Below, in pieces: positions 1 through 7,084 of a DNA stretch of 10,972 nt. The DNA is from SIG710 sp045587665 (lineage in GTDB: Bacteria; Bacillota; Clostridia; Oscillospirales; CAG-272). Below the pieces are notes generated by a model. It made no database searches, was not told the origin of the DNA, and was given only the letters and a program-made list of their open reading frames with translations. How positions within the stretch are numbered: the stretch's first letter is position 1; each line of letters opens with the position of its first letter. The position numbers were made by a program, and so were the translations under genes. Location of the stretch: the NCBI GenBank assembly GCA_045587665.1, contig JAZNCT010000062.1, positions 1-10,972 of the forward strand, in the 5' to 3' direction.

Positions 1-200
1 GACGATAGCTCCAGCCAATGCTTGTGGTATATGTTTGTGCTGTCTTTAGAGAACGGCTGAATTGCGGTAACGTTACAGATACCGTTGATTTCCGGCACAT
101 AATTCAAAAGTTCTTCGCCAGCAATCTGCGGGGAAAGACCGTTTGAGGTTGCTTTTGATGCAATTGTTCCTCCGGTTGCGATCATTAAAATCTTTTTCAT
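1..200 (-). CDS. ansA: L-asparaginase, N-terminal part (runs off the left edge)
   Basis: Asparaginase hydrolyses L-asparagine to aspartate and ammonia. Only the first 66 codons are inside the window; the rest lies beyond position 1. The product begins MKKILMIATGGTIASK. The TGGTIAS segment (residues 9-15) is the hallmark first catalytic loop of the asparaginase family, with Thr12 as the expected nucleophile. The following LSPQ...EELLNYVPEI and DSTNI stretches also fit the family. No signal peptide is visible, so a cytoplasmic enzyme is likely; the symbol ansA is used in that sense. The ATG at 200-198 is preceded by a weak ribosome site (GCGAGAA). The gene lies downstream of the two tRNA genes on the same strand but behind their terminator. 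A glutaminase-type or amidotransferase-linked member of the same family cannot be excluded from this fragment. Confidence 0.88.
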   Translation of the reverse strand, partial: MKKILMIATGGTIASKATSNGLSPQIAGEELLNYVPEINGICNVTAIQPFSKDSTNIYHKHWLELS

Positions 201-222
201 AACACATTCTCGCTTTGATAGT

Positions 223-251
223 ATTCTAATTTGAAAAGTAATTCATGAAAA
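223..251 (-). promoter_or_regulatory. Possible promoter of the asparaginase gene
   Basis: On the minus strand a TTTTCA box (246-251) and a TAGAAT box (223-228) are separated by 17 bases, about 22 bases upstream of the asparaginase ATG. The -35 match is only moderate, and the site overlaps the T-rich tail of the tRNA terminator. It is the best candidate in the short gap, but weakly supported. Confidence 0.3.
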
Positions 252-286
252 ATAAAACAGAGTATTCATAACGAATACTCTGTTTT
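245..286 (-). terminator. Intrinsic terminator of the tRNA-Met/tRNA-Glu unit
   Basis: A perfect 14-base-pair inverted repeat (254-267 with 273-286) has a 5-base loop. On the minus strand it is followed by a T-rich run (TTTTATTTTT). The right arm touches the last base of the tRNA-Glu CCA end, so termination would come immediately after the mature tRNA 3' end. It separates tRNA transcription from the asparaginase gene downstream. Confidence 0.85.
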
Positions 287-360
287 GGTGACCCGTACGG
301 GAATCGAACCCATGTTACAGCCGTGAAAGGGCCGTGTCTTAACCGCTTGACCAACGGGCC
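286..360 (-). tRNA. tRNA-Glu (anticodon TTC)
   Basis: The minus strand folds as a full cloverleaf of 75 nt. The acceptor arm is GGCCCGT with ACGGGTC (one G-U pair), the anticodon loop is CTTTCAC with anticodon TTC, the T loop is TTCGATT, and the CCA end is encoded. It reads GAA and GAG codons. It lies 3 bases downstream of tRNA-Met in the same transcript and is followed directly by a terminator hairpin. The anticodon stem contains one G-U pair, which is normal. Confidence 0.97.
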
Positions 361-363
361 TTA

Positions 364-440
364 TGGTAGCGGAGATTGGACTTGAACCCATGACCTATCG
401 GGTATGAACCGATTGCTCTAGCCAACTGAGCTACTCCGCC
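364..440 (-). tRNA. tRNA-Met (anticodon CAT), elongator type
   Basis: The minus strand gives a 77-nt cloverleaf with acceptor GGCGGAG paired to CTCCGCT, anticodon stem ATCGG/CCGAT, loop TTCATAC with anticodon CAT, and an encoded CCA. The first position is a G-U pair rather than the C-A mismatch of initiator tRNA, and the three G-C pairs of the initiator anticodon stem are absent, so this is an elongator. A lysidine-modified tRNA-Ile2 also has a CAT anticodon, but its body usually differs. One oddity is the T stem ATGGG/CCAAT, which has a G-A mismatch at its third pair. It is the first gene of the two-tRNA transcript. Confidence 0.93.
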
Positions 441-447
441 ATTTTAG

Positions 448-465
448 CGTTGCCTCACCGCAACG
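448..465 (-). other. Hairpin in the tRNA 5' leader
   Basis: CGTTGC (448-453) and GCAACG (460-465) form a 6-base-pair stem with a 6-base loop, between the -10 box and the first base of tRNA-Met. It would sit in the 5' leader removed by RNase P. A similar small hairpin precedes tRNA-Ser on the other side of the window. Confidence 0.5.
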
Positions 466-471
466 TGTGCT

Positions 472-500
472 ATTATAACATATATTTTTTTGTTTGTCAA
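472..500 (-). promoter_or_regulatory. Strong sigma-A promoter for the tRNA-Met/tRNA-Glu unit
   Basis: On the minus strand a perfect TTGACA (495-500) is followed after 17 bases by a perfect TATAAT (472-477). The predicted start of transcription is about 25 bases upstream of tRNA-Met. A full consensus at both boxes is expected for stable RNA genes. Confidence 0.93.
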
Positions 501-593
501 GTCCTATTTTCAAAATAATTGTGAAAAAAATATTTATTTTTGGAGAAAAGCAATATGCTATGTTGCAAATTTAATAAATATACAATCATGCTA

Positions 594-622
594 TTGCGTT
601 TTAGATGAAAATAAGTTAAAAT
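594..622 (+). promoter_or_regulatory. Likely promoter of the rnf operon
   Basis: TTGCGT (594-599) and TAAAAT (617-622) are spaced by 17 bases and lie about 48 bases upstream of the rnfC TTG codon. This is the best sigma-A-like pair in the plus strand of the 229-base gap between the tRNA genes and rnfC. The gap also holds the divergent tRNA promoter. No Rex-type operator was recognised by eye. Confidence 0.55.
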
Positions 623-650
623 ATATATTATCAAGGATAATGTTTATGAT

Positions 651-659
651 GAAAGTGAG
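651..659 (+). promoter_or_regulatory. Ribosome binding site deciding the rnfC TTG start
   Basis: GAAAGTGAG lies 10 bases upstream of the TTG at 670. An in-frame TGA at 664-666 excludes any upstream start. The first in-frame ATG would remove the conserved FKGG motif, so TTG must be the start. The site is weaker than the AGGAGG sites of the later genes, which may keep rnfC translation modest. Confidence 0.55.
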
Positions 660-669
660 TTGATGATTT

Positions 670-2028
670 TTGACATACACCTTTAAGGGCGGCTCTCATG
701 TCACCGAATATAAGAATACGCAAAATTCACCCATTCAAAAAATGGATGCACCGGCAGAGATATCAATTCCCATGTCTCAGCACATCGGTGCACATTGTAC
801 CCCGGTTGTCAAGGTTGGCGAAAGAGTCCTTCGCGGTCAGGTCATAGGTGAAGTCAGCGGTCTCGGCTGTCCCGTCCATTCAAGCGTATCGGGTACCGTC
901 AAGGCAATCACTTCATATAATAATGCTCAAGCACAGCCAGTTCAAACCATTGTTATTGAAAACGACGGCTTATACGAGATGCACCCCGACATTAAGCCCT
1001 GCGAAAAAAAGCTGACTGAAGCCACTGCCGACGAAATAATCGAAGCCGTCAGAAAGGCAGGAATTTCCGGCATGGGAGGAGCAACTTTCCCAACTCATGC
1101 TAAGATCAGATCTGCTATCGGCAAAGTAGATAGACTGATAATAAACTGCGCAGAATGTGAGCCCTTTATCACTGCAAACCACCGTTTGATGCTTGAGCGT
1201 CCGGCTGAGATAATTAACGGAACCAAAATACTTCTGAAAGCACTGGGGCTTAGAGAAGCCGACATTGCTATTGAAGACAACAAGCTGGATGCCGCCGCAA
1301 AGCTTGAAGAACGGATCGGCGCAAGCCGAATGATAAACATTCGCATTATGAAAACAAAATACCCTCAGGGAGATGAGCGTCAGCTTATCTATGCCCTCAC
1401 AGGAAAAGAAGTTCCTCAGGGAAAGCTTCCGGCAGATGTTGGATGTGTGATATTCAATGCAGAGACCTGTGCGGCAATATACCGTGCCTTTGCCATGGGT
1501 ATGCCCCTTATAGAAAGGATAGTTACAGTTGACGGTGACTGCATTGCCACACCGAAAAACCTGCTTGTTCCCATTGGCACGTCCTATAAGGATGTTATAG
1601 ATTTTTGCGGTGGTCTGAAAAAAGAACCCAAAAAGATCGTTAGCGGAGGCCCGATGATGGGCTTTGCTCAATGGAACATAAATTCTCCTGTGGTAAAAGG
1701 AACATCTGCAATACTTGTACTTTCAGAAAAAATGTGTCCCGAGGAGAAGAACGATTACGCCTGCATCAGATGCGGCAGATGCGTTAAAAACTGCCCTATG
1801 CACCTTATGCCAAATTATCTCGCCCAGTTTGCCCAAAGGGGTAAGCATGATGAAGCTGAGAACTATGACGTTATGAGCTGCGTTGAATGTGGAACCTGCA
1901 CATATAACTGCCCTGCTCATGTGCCGATCGTTCAGTACATAAGAGTATCAAAGGGGGCACTCAGGGCCAAAAAGGCAGCCGAAAGTGCACGGGCGGCATC
2001 CAATATGCCTGATCTTGATAAAAAATAA
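670..2028 (+). CDS. rnfC: Rnf complex subunit RnfC (peripheral NADH-side iron-sulfur subunit)
   Basis: RnfC is the soluble subunit on the cytoplasmic face of Rnf where electrons enter or leave through NAD(H). Its 452 residues match the shorter clostridial form. It opens with TYTFKGGSH, a conserved RnfC start. A NuoF-like glycine-rich FMN/NADH region follows (GMGGATFPTHAK, residues 135-146), then CAECEPFITANHRLM near 160-174 and KYPQGDERQLI at 230-240. Two [4Fe-4S] motifs lie near the C-terminus, with Cys365, 368, 371 and 375, and Cys404, 407, 410 and 414. The long repeat-rich C-terminal tail of proteobacterial RnfC is absent, as expected. It is the first gene of the operon, starts with TTG, and is followed 34 bases later by rnfD. 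The overlapping minus-strand open frames are shadows. Confidence 0.97.
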   Translation: MTYTFKGGSHVTEYKNTQNSPIQKMDAPAEISIPMSQHIGAHCTPVVKVGERVLRGQVIGEVSGLGCPVHSSVSGTVKAITSYNNAQAQPVQTIVIENDGLYEMHPDIKPCEKKLTEATADEIIEAVRKAGISGMGGATFPTHAKIRSAIGKVDRLIINCAECEPFITANHRLMLERPAEIINGTKILLKALGLREADIAIEDNKLDAAAKLEERIGASRMINIRIMKTKYPQGDERQLIYALTGKEVPQGKLPADVGCVIFNAETCAAIYRAFAMGMPLIERIVTVDGDCIATPKNLLVPIGTSYKDVIDFCGGLKKEPKKIVSGGPMMGFAQWNINSPVVKGTSAILVLSEKMCPEEKNDYACIRCGRCVKNCPMHLMPNYLAQFAQRGKHDEAENYDVMSCVECGTCTYNCPAHVPIVQYIRVSKGALRAKKAAESARAASNMPDLDKK

Positions 2029-2062
2029 CCCTCTATAGTCTTTGAAAGGATTATTTACATAT

Positions 2063-3079
2063 ATGAATAATGAAATTAAAAATGCGAACAGTGATTCGCT
2101 TTTAACTGTTTCCCCCTCCCCGCATATAAGGCACGGCGACTCCACACGCAGAATAATGCTTGACGTTATAATTGCGCTGATACCTGCACTTATCTGGGGC
2201 GTTATCTGCTTTGGAATAAGGGCACTTGCTGTTGTTCTTGTTTCGGTAGTCTCCTGTGTGGTCTTTGAATTTGGGTTTCAAAAGCTCCTTTCAAGAAAGG
2301 TGACTATAGACGATCTTTCGGCGGCGGTAACAGGTCTTTTGCTGGGACTTAATCTCCCTGCAACAGTTCCTTATTGGATTCCCGTGATAGGCTCCTTCTT
2401 TGCAATAGTTGTGGTAAAACAGCTTTTTGGGGGAATCGGCAAAAACTTTATGAATCCTGCTCTTGCGGCAAGAGTTTTCCTTTTTGCCTGGCCAAGCGAA
2501 ATGACTACATTCACCCAGCCCTTTAAGCGCCTTGGACTGTTTTCATCTGCCGAACAGATCGCAGACATCACTGCCTCTGCAACTCCACTTGCAACCCTGA
2601 AAAGCGGAAATCTTCCCGATATCTCCTGGGTTGATCTTATAACAGGAAAATGCGGCGGAACTATTGGAGAGATATCATCTGTGCTTCTTATTTTGGGCGG
2701 CATCTATCTGCTTGCCCGCAGGGTGATCTCATGGCATATTCCGGTATCACTTATCGGAAGTGTTGCTTTACTTACGGCACTATTTCCCCAGAATAATGAT
2801 GTTCCTGCCTTTGTACTGTGCGAAATTTTTGCAGGCGGACTCATCCTTGGAGCCTTTTTTATGGCAACCGACTATGCAACCTCTCCCGTTACTCCAAAAG
2901 GAAGACTTATCTACGGTGCGCTTTGCGGTGCTATCATAGTATTTATAAGATATTTTGGCGGATATCCCGAGGGTGTATCCTTTGGAATTCTCATCATGAA
3001 CACTCTTGTTTATTATCTCGATAAGTTTACAAAGCCAAGAGTGTTTGGTAAGCAGAGAGGGGGTGCAAAGCATGGCTAA
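2063..3079 (+). CDS. rnfD: Rnf complex membrane subunit RnfD (covalent FMN)
   Basis: RnfD is an integral membrane subunit that helps couple electron flow to ion transport. In known complexes it carries FMN bound to a threonine. The 338 residues contain HIRHGDSTRRIMLDV (residues 21-35), the conserved entry to the first membrane helix, then GGIGKNFMNPALAARVF (123-139) and FFMATDYATSPVTPKGR (265-281). Multiple hydrophobic helices span the protein. The candidate flavin threonine is Thr174 in DITASATPL (168-176), where the usual S-G-A-T is A-S-A-T. The ATG at 2063 is preferred over a TTG at 2042, because that TTG overlaps the likely ribosome site GAAAGGA (2044-2050). The gene overlaps rnfG by 8 bases. 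No flavin transferase gene (apbE) is in the window. Confidence 0.96.
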   Translation: MNNEIKNANSDSLLTVSPSPHIRHGDSTRRIMLDVIIALIPALIWGVICFGIRALAVVLVSVVSCVVFEFGFQKLLSRKVTIDDLSAAVTGLLLGLNLPATVPYWIPVIGSFFAIVVVKQLFGGIGKNFMNPALAARVFLFAWPSEMTTFTQPFKRLGLFSSAEQIADITASATPLATLKSGNLPDISWVDLITGKCGGTIGEISSVLLILGGIYLLARRVISWHIPVSLIGSVALLTALFPQNNDVPAFVLCEIFAGGLILGAFFMATDYATSPVTPKGRLIYGALCGAIIVFIRYFGGYPEGVSFGILIMNTLVYYLDKFTKPRVFGKQRGGAKHG

Positions 3080-3641
3080 GGAAAGAGGACTTGATCCAAA
3101 AGATATACTCCGCATTGGCAGCGTGCTTTGTATCATCTGCGCATCTATTGCTTTTATTCTTTCATTTGTAAATATGGTTACAGCAAATAAGATTGCAGAA
3201 AACGAGGAAAATGAAAAGCGAAATGCCATTATCTCTCTTTTCTCATCCGAAAACATCGAATATTCATCGGTGGACGGTGCGCCCGAAAGCGTAAACGAGA
3301 TATACAAGGTAACTGAGAGTGGCACTATGCTGGGTTATTGTGTCAGCGTTGCTCCCTCAGGTTTTGGCGGTGCGCTAAACATAATGGTTGGAACAGATGC
3401 GCAGGGTGCAGTCATCGGTGTGCGGATAGTTTCCCATTCCGAAACGCCCGGACTTGGTAGCCGGATTGAGGGAGAAGGCTTTCTCTCACAGTTTATAGGC
3501 AAGACCGGCTCTGATGCCTCAGGAGAACCAGTGGATATAATTTCAGGATCTACCATAAGCTCACAGGCTGTTGCAAGCGGCACTTATGCGGCTGTGGCGG
3601 CTGTTGAACAAATACTGACAGGAGGTACGGCAAATGAGTGA
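3072..3641 (+). CDS. rnfG: Rnf complex subunit RnfG (covalent FMN, extracytoplasmic domain)
   Basis: RnfG has one N-terminal membrane anchor and an FMN-binding domain that faces outside in known Rnf and Nqr complexes. The 189 residues show a hydrophobic helix at about 14-36, the family motif SHSETPGLGSR (121-131), and the flavinylation site SGSTISS (158-164) with Thr161 as the expected FMN acceptor. ApbE normally attaches this flavin; its gene must lie elsewhere. The ATG at 3072 is preceded by GAGAGGGGG and follows the 8-base overlap with the end of rnfD. An upstream TTG at 3006 in the same frame would add 22 residues that are out of character for the family. It overlaps rnfE by 8 bases, which suggests translational coupling. 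Confidence 0.96.
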   Translation: MAKERGLDPKDILRIGSVLCIICASIAFILSFVNMVTANKIAENEENEKRNAIISLFSSENIEYSSVDGAPESVNEIYKVTESGTMLGYCVSVAPSGFGGALNIMVGTDAQGAVIGVRIVSHSETPGLGSRIEGEGFLSQFIGKTGSDASGEPVDIISGSTISSQAVASGTYAAVAAVEQILTGGTANE

Positions 3642-4305
3642 AAAAAATAAGACCAATGGATTTTTGGCTCAGCTGAAGGGCGGAATCATTGATAACAATC
3701 CAACTCTCGTTCAGCTTCTCGGAATGTGCCCTACCCTTGCTGTCACCACATCGGTTTCAAACGCAATAGGAATGGGCCTTGCAGCAACGGTGGTACTCAT
3801 CTGCTCAAACATATTTATCTCGCTTCTCAGAAAGCTCATTCCCTCACAGGTGCGAATCGCCGCTTACATAGTTATAATTTCCGGCTTTGTAACTGCTGTA
3901 GAACTGCTTATGAAAGCATTTTTCTTTGAGCTTTACGGCTCTCTCGGACTTTTCATACCCCTCATAGTTGTTAACTGTATTATTCTTGCAAGAGCAGAAG
4001 CTTTCGCTTCAAAAAACAGCGTCCTTTCCTCTGCTATAGACGGTCTTTCAATGGGTCTTGGCTTTACCGTGGCCCTTATCGTGATCGCCACCATAAGAGA
4101 GATCTTAGGCGCGGGAACATTTCTTGGCTTCAGCATCCTTGGCTCTGCATATAAGCCCGCTGTGCTGTTTATTCTACCTCCCGGTGCTTTTCTTACACTT
4201 GGATTTGTGATTGCGGCTGTTCAAAAGGTGCGCAATATAAAAGAGGATAAAGAAAGGCTTGCCAGACTTTCAAACATCGAACAAGAAAAGGAGGATAATA
4301 TATGA
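3634..4305 (+). CDS. rnfE: Rnf complex membrane subunit RnfE
   Basis: RnfE is a six-helix membrane subunit, related to RnfA and NqrD. In recent structures of the complex, the RnfA/RnfE pair holds a [2Fe-2S] cluster in the membrane through conserved cysteines. The 223 residues contain LLGMCPTLAVTTS with Cys32 and IPLIVVNCIILARAEAFAS with Cys115, the two expected ligands. Strongly hydrophobic helices fill the chain up to about residue 205, followed by a charged tail rich in Glu and Lys. A clear ribosome site AGGAGGT (3620-3626) lies 7 bases before the ATG. The stop overlaps the rnfA start in an ATGA arrangement, so the two paired subunits are coupled at translation. Confidence 0.96.
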   Translation: MSEKNKTNGFLAQLKGGIIDNNPTLVQLLGMCPTLAVTTSVSNAIGMGLAATVVLICSNIFISLLRKLIPSQVRIAAYIVIISGFVTAVELLMKAFFFELYGSLGLFIPLIVVNCIILARAEAFASKNSVLSSAIDGLSMGLGFTVALIVIATIREILGAGTFLGFSILGSAYKPAVLFILPPGAFLTLGFVIAAVQKVRNIKEDKERLARLSNIEQEKEDNI

Positions 4306-4895
4306 TATCTCTTTCTTTTGTTGATACGTTGCTTCTCATGTTCAGTGCCATTATTATAGAAAACTTCATTTTTTCTAAATTTTATGGCTGCTGTCCTTTT
4401 CTCGGGGTTTCAGAAAAACCGGATACAGCTCTCGGCATGGGTATGGCAGTTACATTTGTTATAACCCTTTCAAGCGCTGTTACCTGGATAGTTTATTATG
4501 GAATTCTTGTTCCACTTAAGCTTGAATATCTGAAAACCATTGCTTTTATTCTTGTTATTGCGGCACTTGTTCAGTTCATCGAAATGTTTTTGCGCAAGTT
4601 TGTTCCCGCTCTTTACAGTGCCCTCGGCATTTATCTGCCACTTATCACAACAAACTGTGCCGTTCTCGGCTCTGCACTTGTGAATATACAGAATAATTAT
4701 AATTTTATAACCTCTGTTTGCTACGGCTTTGCGGCGGCACTGGGCTTTACACTTGCCATAGTGGTGTTTGCAGGCGTGCGTCAGCGAATGGAATTTTCAG
4801 ATCCCCCCCGTGCTTTTAAAGGCTTTCCCCTGACTCTCATTGCGGCAGGACTTGTTGCAATGGCTTTTTCGGGATTTTCGGGAATAAATCTTTAA
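4302..4895 (+). CDS. rnfA: Rnf complex membrane subunit RnfA
   Basis: RnfA is the membrane partner and paralogue of RnfE, and the two are inserted with opposite topology in known complexes. The 197 residues carry NFIFSKFYGCCPFLGVS (21-37) with Cys30 and Cys31, and YLPLITTNCAVLG (111-123) with Cys119. These are the conserved positions for the membrane iron-sulfur cluster. Six hydrophobic helices are evident, and the length is typical. AAGGAGG (4288-4294) lies 7 bases before the ATG, inside the end of rnfE. The gene ends 12 bases before rnfB. Confidence is high because sequence, length and operon position all agree. Confidence 0.97.
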   Translation: MISLSFVDTLLLMFSAIIIENFIFSKFYGCCPFLGVSEKPDTALGMGMAVTFVITLSSAVTWIVYYGILVPLKLEYLKTIAFILVIAALVQFIEMFLRKFVPALYSALGIYLPLITTNCAVLGSALVNIQNNYNFITSVCYGFAAALGFTLAIVVFAGVRQRMEFSDPPRAFKGFPLTLIAAGLVAMAFSGFSGINL

Positions 4896-4907
4896 GGAGG
4901 AAGCCAT

Positions 4908-5738
4908 ATGAAAGATATTTTAATTACAGTTCTTATCTTTGCAGGGCTGGGCGCACTTTTCGGTGCTATACTTGCCATTGCTTCAAAGATATTTGCCGTT
5001 AAGATTGATGAGCGCGTACCTATGGTTATAGAAAATCTCCCCGGTGCAAACTGCGGTGGATGCGGCTATTCAGGCTGTGCTGCTCTTGCCGAAGCTATCG
5101 TGAGAGGCGACGCAAGGCCCGATGCCTGCAGCGTTTGCGATAGCGAAAGCGCCAAAAAGATTGGCGAGATAATGGGCGTTGAGGTAGGCGCAAAAAAGCG
5201 TATGAGAGCCCAGGTAATGTGTTCGGGACACGGCGGTGCCGCAAAGAAGAAATATGAATACAGCGGTGCACCGGATTGCATAGCTGCCGAACGTCTTGGC
5301 GGCGGTGACAAGCTTTGCCCCAACGGATGTATCGGTCTTGGCACCTGCGTTTCCGCCTGCCCTATGGATGCTATCAGCGTTGTTGACGGCGTTGCTCAAG
5401 TGGACTATAAAAAATGCGAGGGCTGCGGCGTTTGCGTAAGTGCTTGCCCCAAGCATATTATAAAACTGATCCCTTTTGACGCCGCACATTGGGTTGGCTG
5501 CAAATCGGTTGAAAACGGTGCTAACACAAGAAAGCAATGTGACAGCGGCTGTATAAGCTGCCGCCTTTGCGAAAAGAATTGCGAATACGGCGCTATCAAA
5601 GTCAATGATTTTGTTGCCGAAATAGATTATGACAAATGCGTCAACTGTGGAAAATGCGTTGAAAAATGCCCCCGCAAGATAATCTGGTCTGCACACAAAG
5701 AAAACGGAACGCTCGTTATTGTGAGAGAAGAAAAATAA
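4908..5738 (+). CDS. rnfB: Rnf complex ferredoxin-like subunit RnfB
   Basis: RnfB takes electrons from (or gives them to) cytoplasmic ferredoxin through a chain of iron-sulfur clusters. The 276 residues begin with a single membrane anchor (about 3-26). An N-terminal [4Fe-4S] motif follows, CGGCGYSGC with Cys49, 52, 57 and then Cys74. Four ferredoxin-like motifs come next, at 137-151, 170-180, 215-225 and 244-254. In the first of these (CPNGCIGLGTCVSACP) the usual central cysteine is Leu144 and Cys137 is offset, a pattern I recall from other clostridial RnfB proteins. At least five clusters are therefore expected. Cys105 and Cys124 are extra. AAGGAGG (4894-4900) precedes the ATG by 7 bases and overlaps the rnfA stop. 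It is the last gene of the operon. Confidence 0.97.
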   Translation: MKDILITVLIFAGLGALFGAILAIASKIFAVKIDERVPMVIENLPGANCGGCGYSGCAALAEAIVRGDARPDACSVCDSESAKKIGEIMGVEVGAKKRMRAQVMCSGHGGAAKKKYEYSGAPDCIAAERLGGGDKLCPNGCIGLGTCVSACPMDAISVVDGVAQVDYKKCEGCGVCVSACPKHIIKLIPFDAAHWVGCKSVENGANTRKQCDSGCISCRLCEKNCEYGAIKVNDFVAEIDYDKCVNCGKCVEKCPRKIIWSAHKENGTLVIVREEK

Positions 5739-5751
5739 AAAACATATCAAT

Positions 5752-5790
5752 AAAACCACCCCAAAAGCATAAAGCTTTCGGGGTGGTTTT
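5752..5790. terminator. Bidirectional terminator between rnfB and the convergent activase pair
   Basis: AAAACCACCCC (5752-5762) pairs perfectly with GGGGTGGTTTT (5780-5790), and AAAGC/GCTTT extends the stem inside. The plus strand ends in a T-run, and the minus strand gives TTTTATTGATATGTTTTTT. It can therefore serve both convergent units. The TAG stop of the minus-strand gene (5791-5793) directly abuts the stem. Confidence 0.88.
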
Positions 5791-7080
5791 CTATACAAGC
5801 TCGGGTATCTTTTCTTCGTCTTCAGAAGATTTTTTCAAATTGTCTCTGGCGTTTGAAAGCATCAGACGCAGACGGTTTTCCTGATTTGCCTTTGTTGCGC
5901 CGGCATCATAGTCGATAGCAACTATATTTACATCGGGATTGCGCTCCTTGATAGGACGCATCATTCCCTTGCCGCAAATATGGTTTGGCAAACAGCCAAA
6001 AGGCTGTGTACAAACTATGTTTTTAACTCCGCTTTCGGCAAGCTCCAGCATTTCGGCGGTTAGAAGCCAGCCCTCTCCCATTTTTGTTCCCGTACTGATA
6101 TAGCCTTTTGCAAGGCTCACAGTGTGCTCGAATGGCGTCATGGGTACAAAGCTGCCTTCCTCTTTAACAAGATCAATAATATCCTGCTTTTTTCGGCAGA
6201 GAAAATCATATGCAAACTTAAAAACACGGTGGGTAAAGAAATTTCTTCCGTAAAGACGATAATCCTCTACGCTGTTGTAAACCGAATAAAGGCAAAAATC
6301 TGCAAGCCCGGGAACTGTCACCTCGGCCCCCTCCTCTATCAAAAATCTCTCAAGATTGTTGTTTCCAAGAGGCGAATATTTAACAAATATTTCTCCCACA
6401 ACACCGACTTTGACCTTCTCACACCTGTTTTTCGGTATATCGGCATAGGACATTATTATTCTTTTATAATTCTCTTTGATTCCCCGATAACTGATCTTTC
6501 CCCCCTTACCAAGTTCAAGAGAAAGCTCGGCCGTCAGGCGTGCTGAAAGCGCATCGGTCTCACCCTTATTTATCTCATATGGCTTTGTTTGATTTGCCAG
6601 CGACATAATAAGGTCTCCGTAAAGAACCGCATATACCATTGCGTGCCAATGGCGAATGGTCAGCTTAAAGCCCGAATGGCTTTCAATCCCTGCAGGGCTG
6701 AAGGAGATTACGGGAACATATCCGTATCCTGCCCTTTCCAGTGCTTTTCTGAGAAGGGGTATATAATTTGAAGCACGGCATCCGCCGCCTGTTTGAAAAA
6801 GCACCAGTGCAACCCTGTGCGGATCATATCTGCCCGACATTATGGCATGGAGAAACTGACCGATAACAAGCACAGCAGGATAGCAGGTATCATTATGTAC
6901 ATATCTGAGACCCGTTTCAGCTATTTGAGGTCCTTCACTTCTAAGAAGCTCTGCATCATAGCCAAAGGTTCGCAGCACACTTATTATAAGCTCAAAATGC
7001 ACGGGAAGCATATTGGGAACAAGTATTTTATAATCCCTTTTCATCTCCGCTGTAAATTCTATATAATGCTTTTCAGCCAT
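5791..7080 (-). CDS. COG3581-like, 2-hydroxyacyl-CoA dehydratase-related iron-sulfur partner of the activase
   Basis: The 429-residue product resembles the protein family that accompanies, or is fused to, large HgdC-type activases. Its exact substrate is not known. Visible motifs are NDTCYPA (63-69, Cys66), QTGGGCRASNY (96-106, Cys101), QPFGCLPNHICGKGM (359-373, Cys363 and Cys369) and IDYDAGATKANQENR (389-403). The conserved cysteines suggest an iron-sulfur cluster that receives electrons from the ATP-driven activase. No signal peptide or membrane helix is seen, so it should be cytoplasmic. The ATG at 7080 is chosen because AAGGAGAG lies 8 bases upstream. The frame is open back to 7143, but those extra residues overlap the upstream gene and look unconserved. 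The gene starts 4 bases after the activase stop, so the two are translationally coupled. Confidence 0.8.
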   Translation of the reverse strand: MAEKHYIEFTAEMKRDYKILVPNMLPVHFELIISVLRTFGYDAELLRSEGPQIAETGLRYVHNDTCYPAVLVIGQFLHAIMSGRYDPHRVALVLFQTGGGCRASNYIPLLRKALERAGYGYVPVISFSPAGIESHSGFKLTIRHWHAMVYAVLYGDLIMSLANQTKPYEINKGETDALSARLTAELSLELGKGGKISYRGIKENYKRIIMSYADIPKNRCEKVKVGVVGEIFVKYSPLGNNNLERFLIEEGAEVTVPGLADFCLYSVYNSVEDYRLYGRNFFTHRVFKFAYDFLCRKKQDIIDLVKEEGSFVPMTPFEHTVSLAKGYISTGTKMGEGWLLTAEMLELAESGVKNIVCTQPFGCLPNHICGKGMMRPIKERNPDVNIVAIDYDAGATKANQENRLRLMLSNARDNLKKSSEDEEKIPELV

Positions 7081-7084
7081 AGTG

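Noticed and set aside
364..440. tRNA with CAT anticodon read as initiator tRNA or tRNA-Ile2
   Set aside because: The initiator C-A mismatch and G-C-rich anticodon stem are missing. The body matches elongator tRNA-Met of related bacteria as I recall it, so Ile2 is less likely.
970..1671. A 233-codon open frame on the minus strand opposite rnfC
   Set aside because: It lies wholly inside rnfC, whose motifs and length are certain. It has no recognisable domain and no convincing ribosome site.
3006..3071. Upstream TTG start for rnfG
   Set aside because: It overlaps rnfD by over 70 bases and adds a segment not expected ahead of the membrane anchor. The ATG at 3072 has a strong purine-rich ribosome site.
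5070..5798. A 242-codon minus-strand frame opposite rnfB
   Set aside because: It is antisense to the cysteine-rich rnfB coding sequence and crosses the terminator. The protein has low-complexity Ala/Phe composition typical of a shadow frame.
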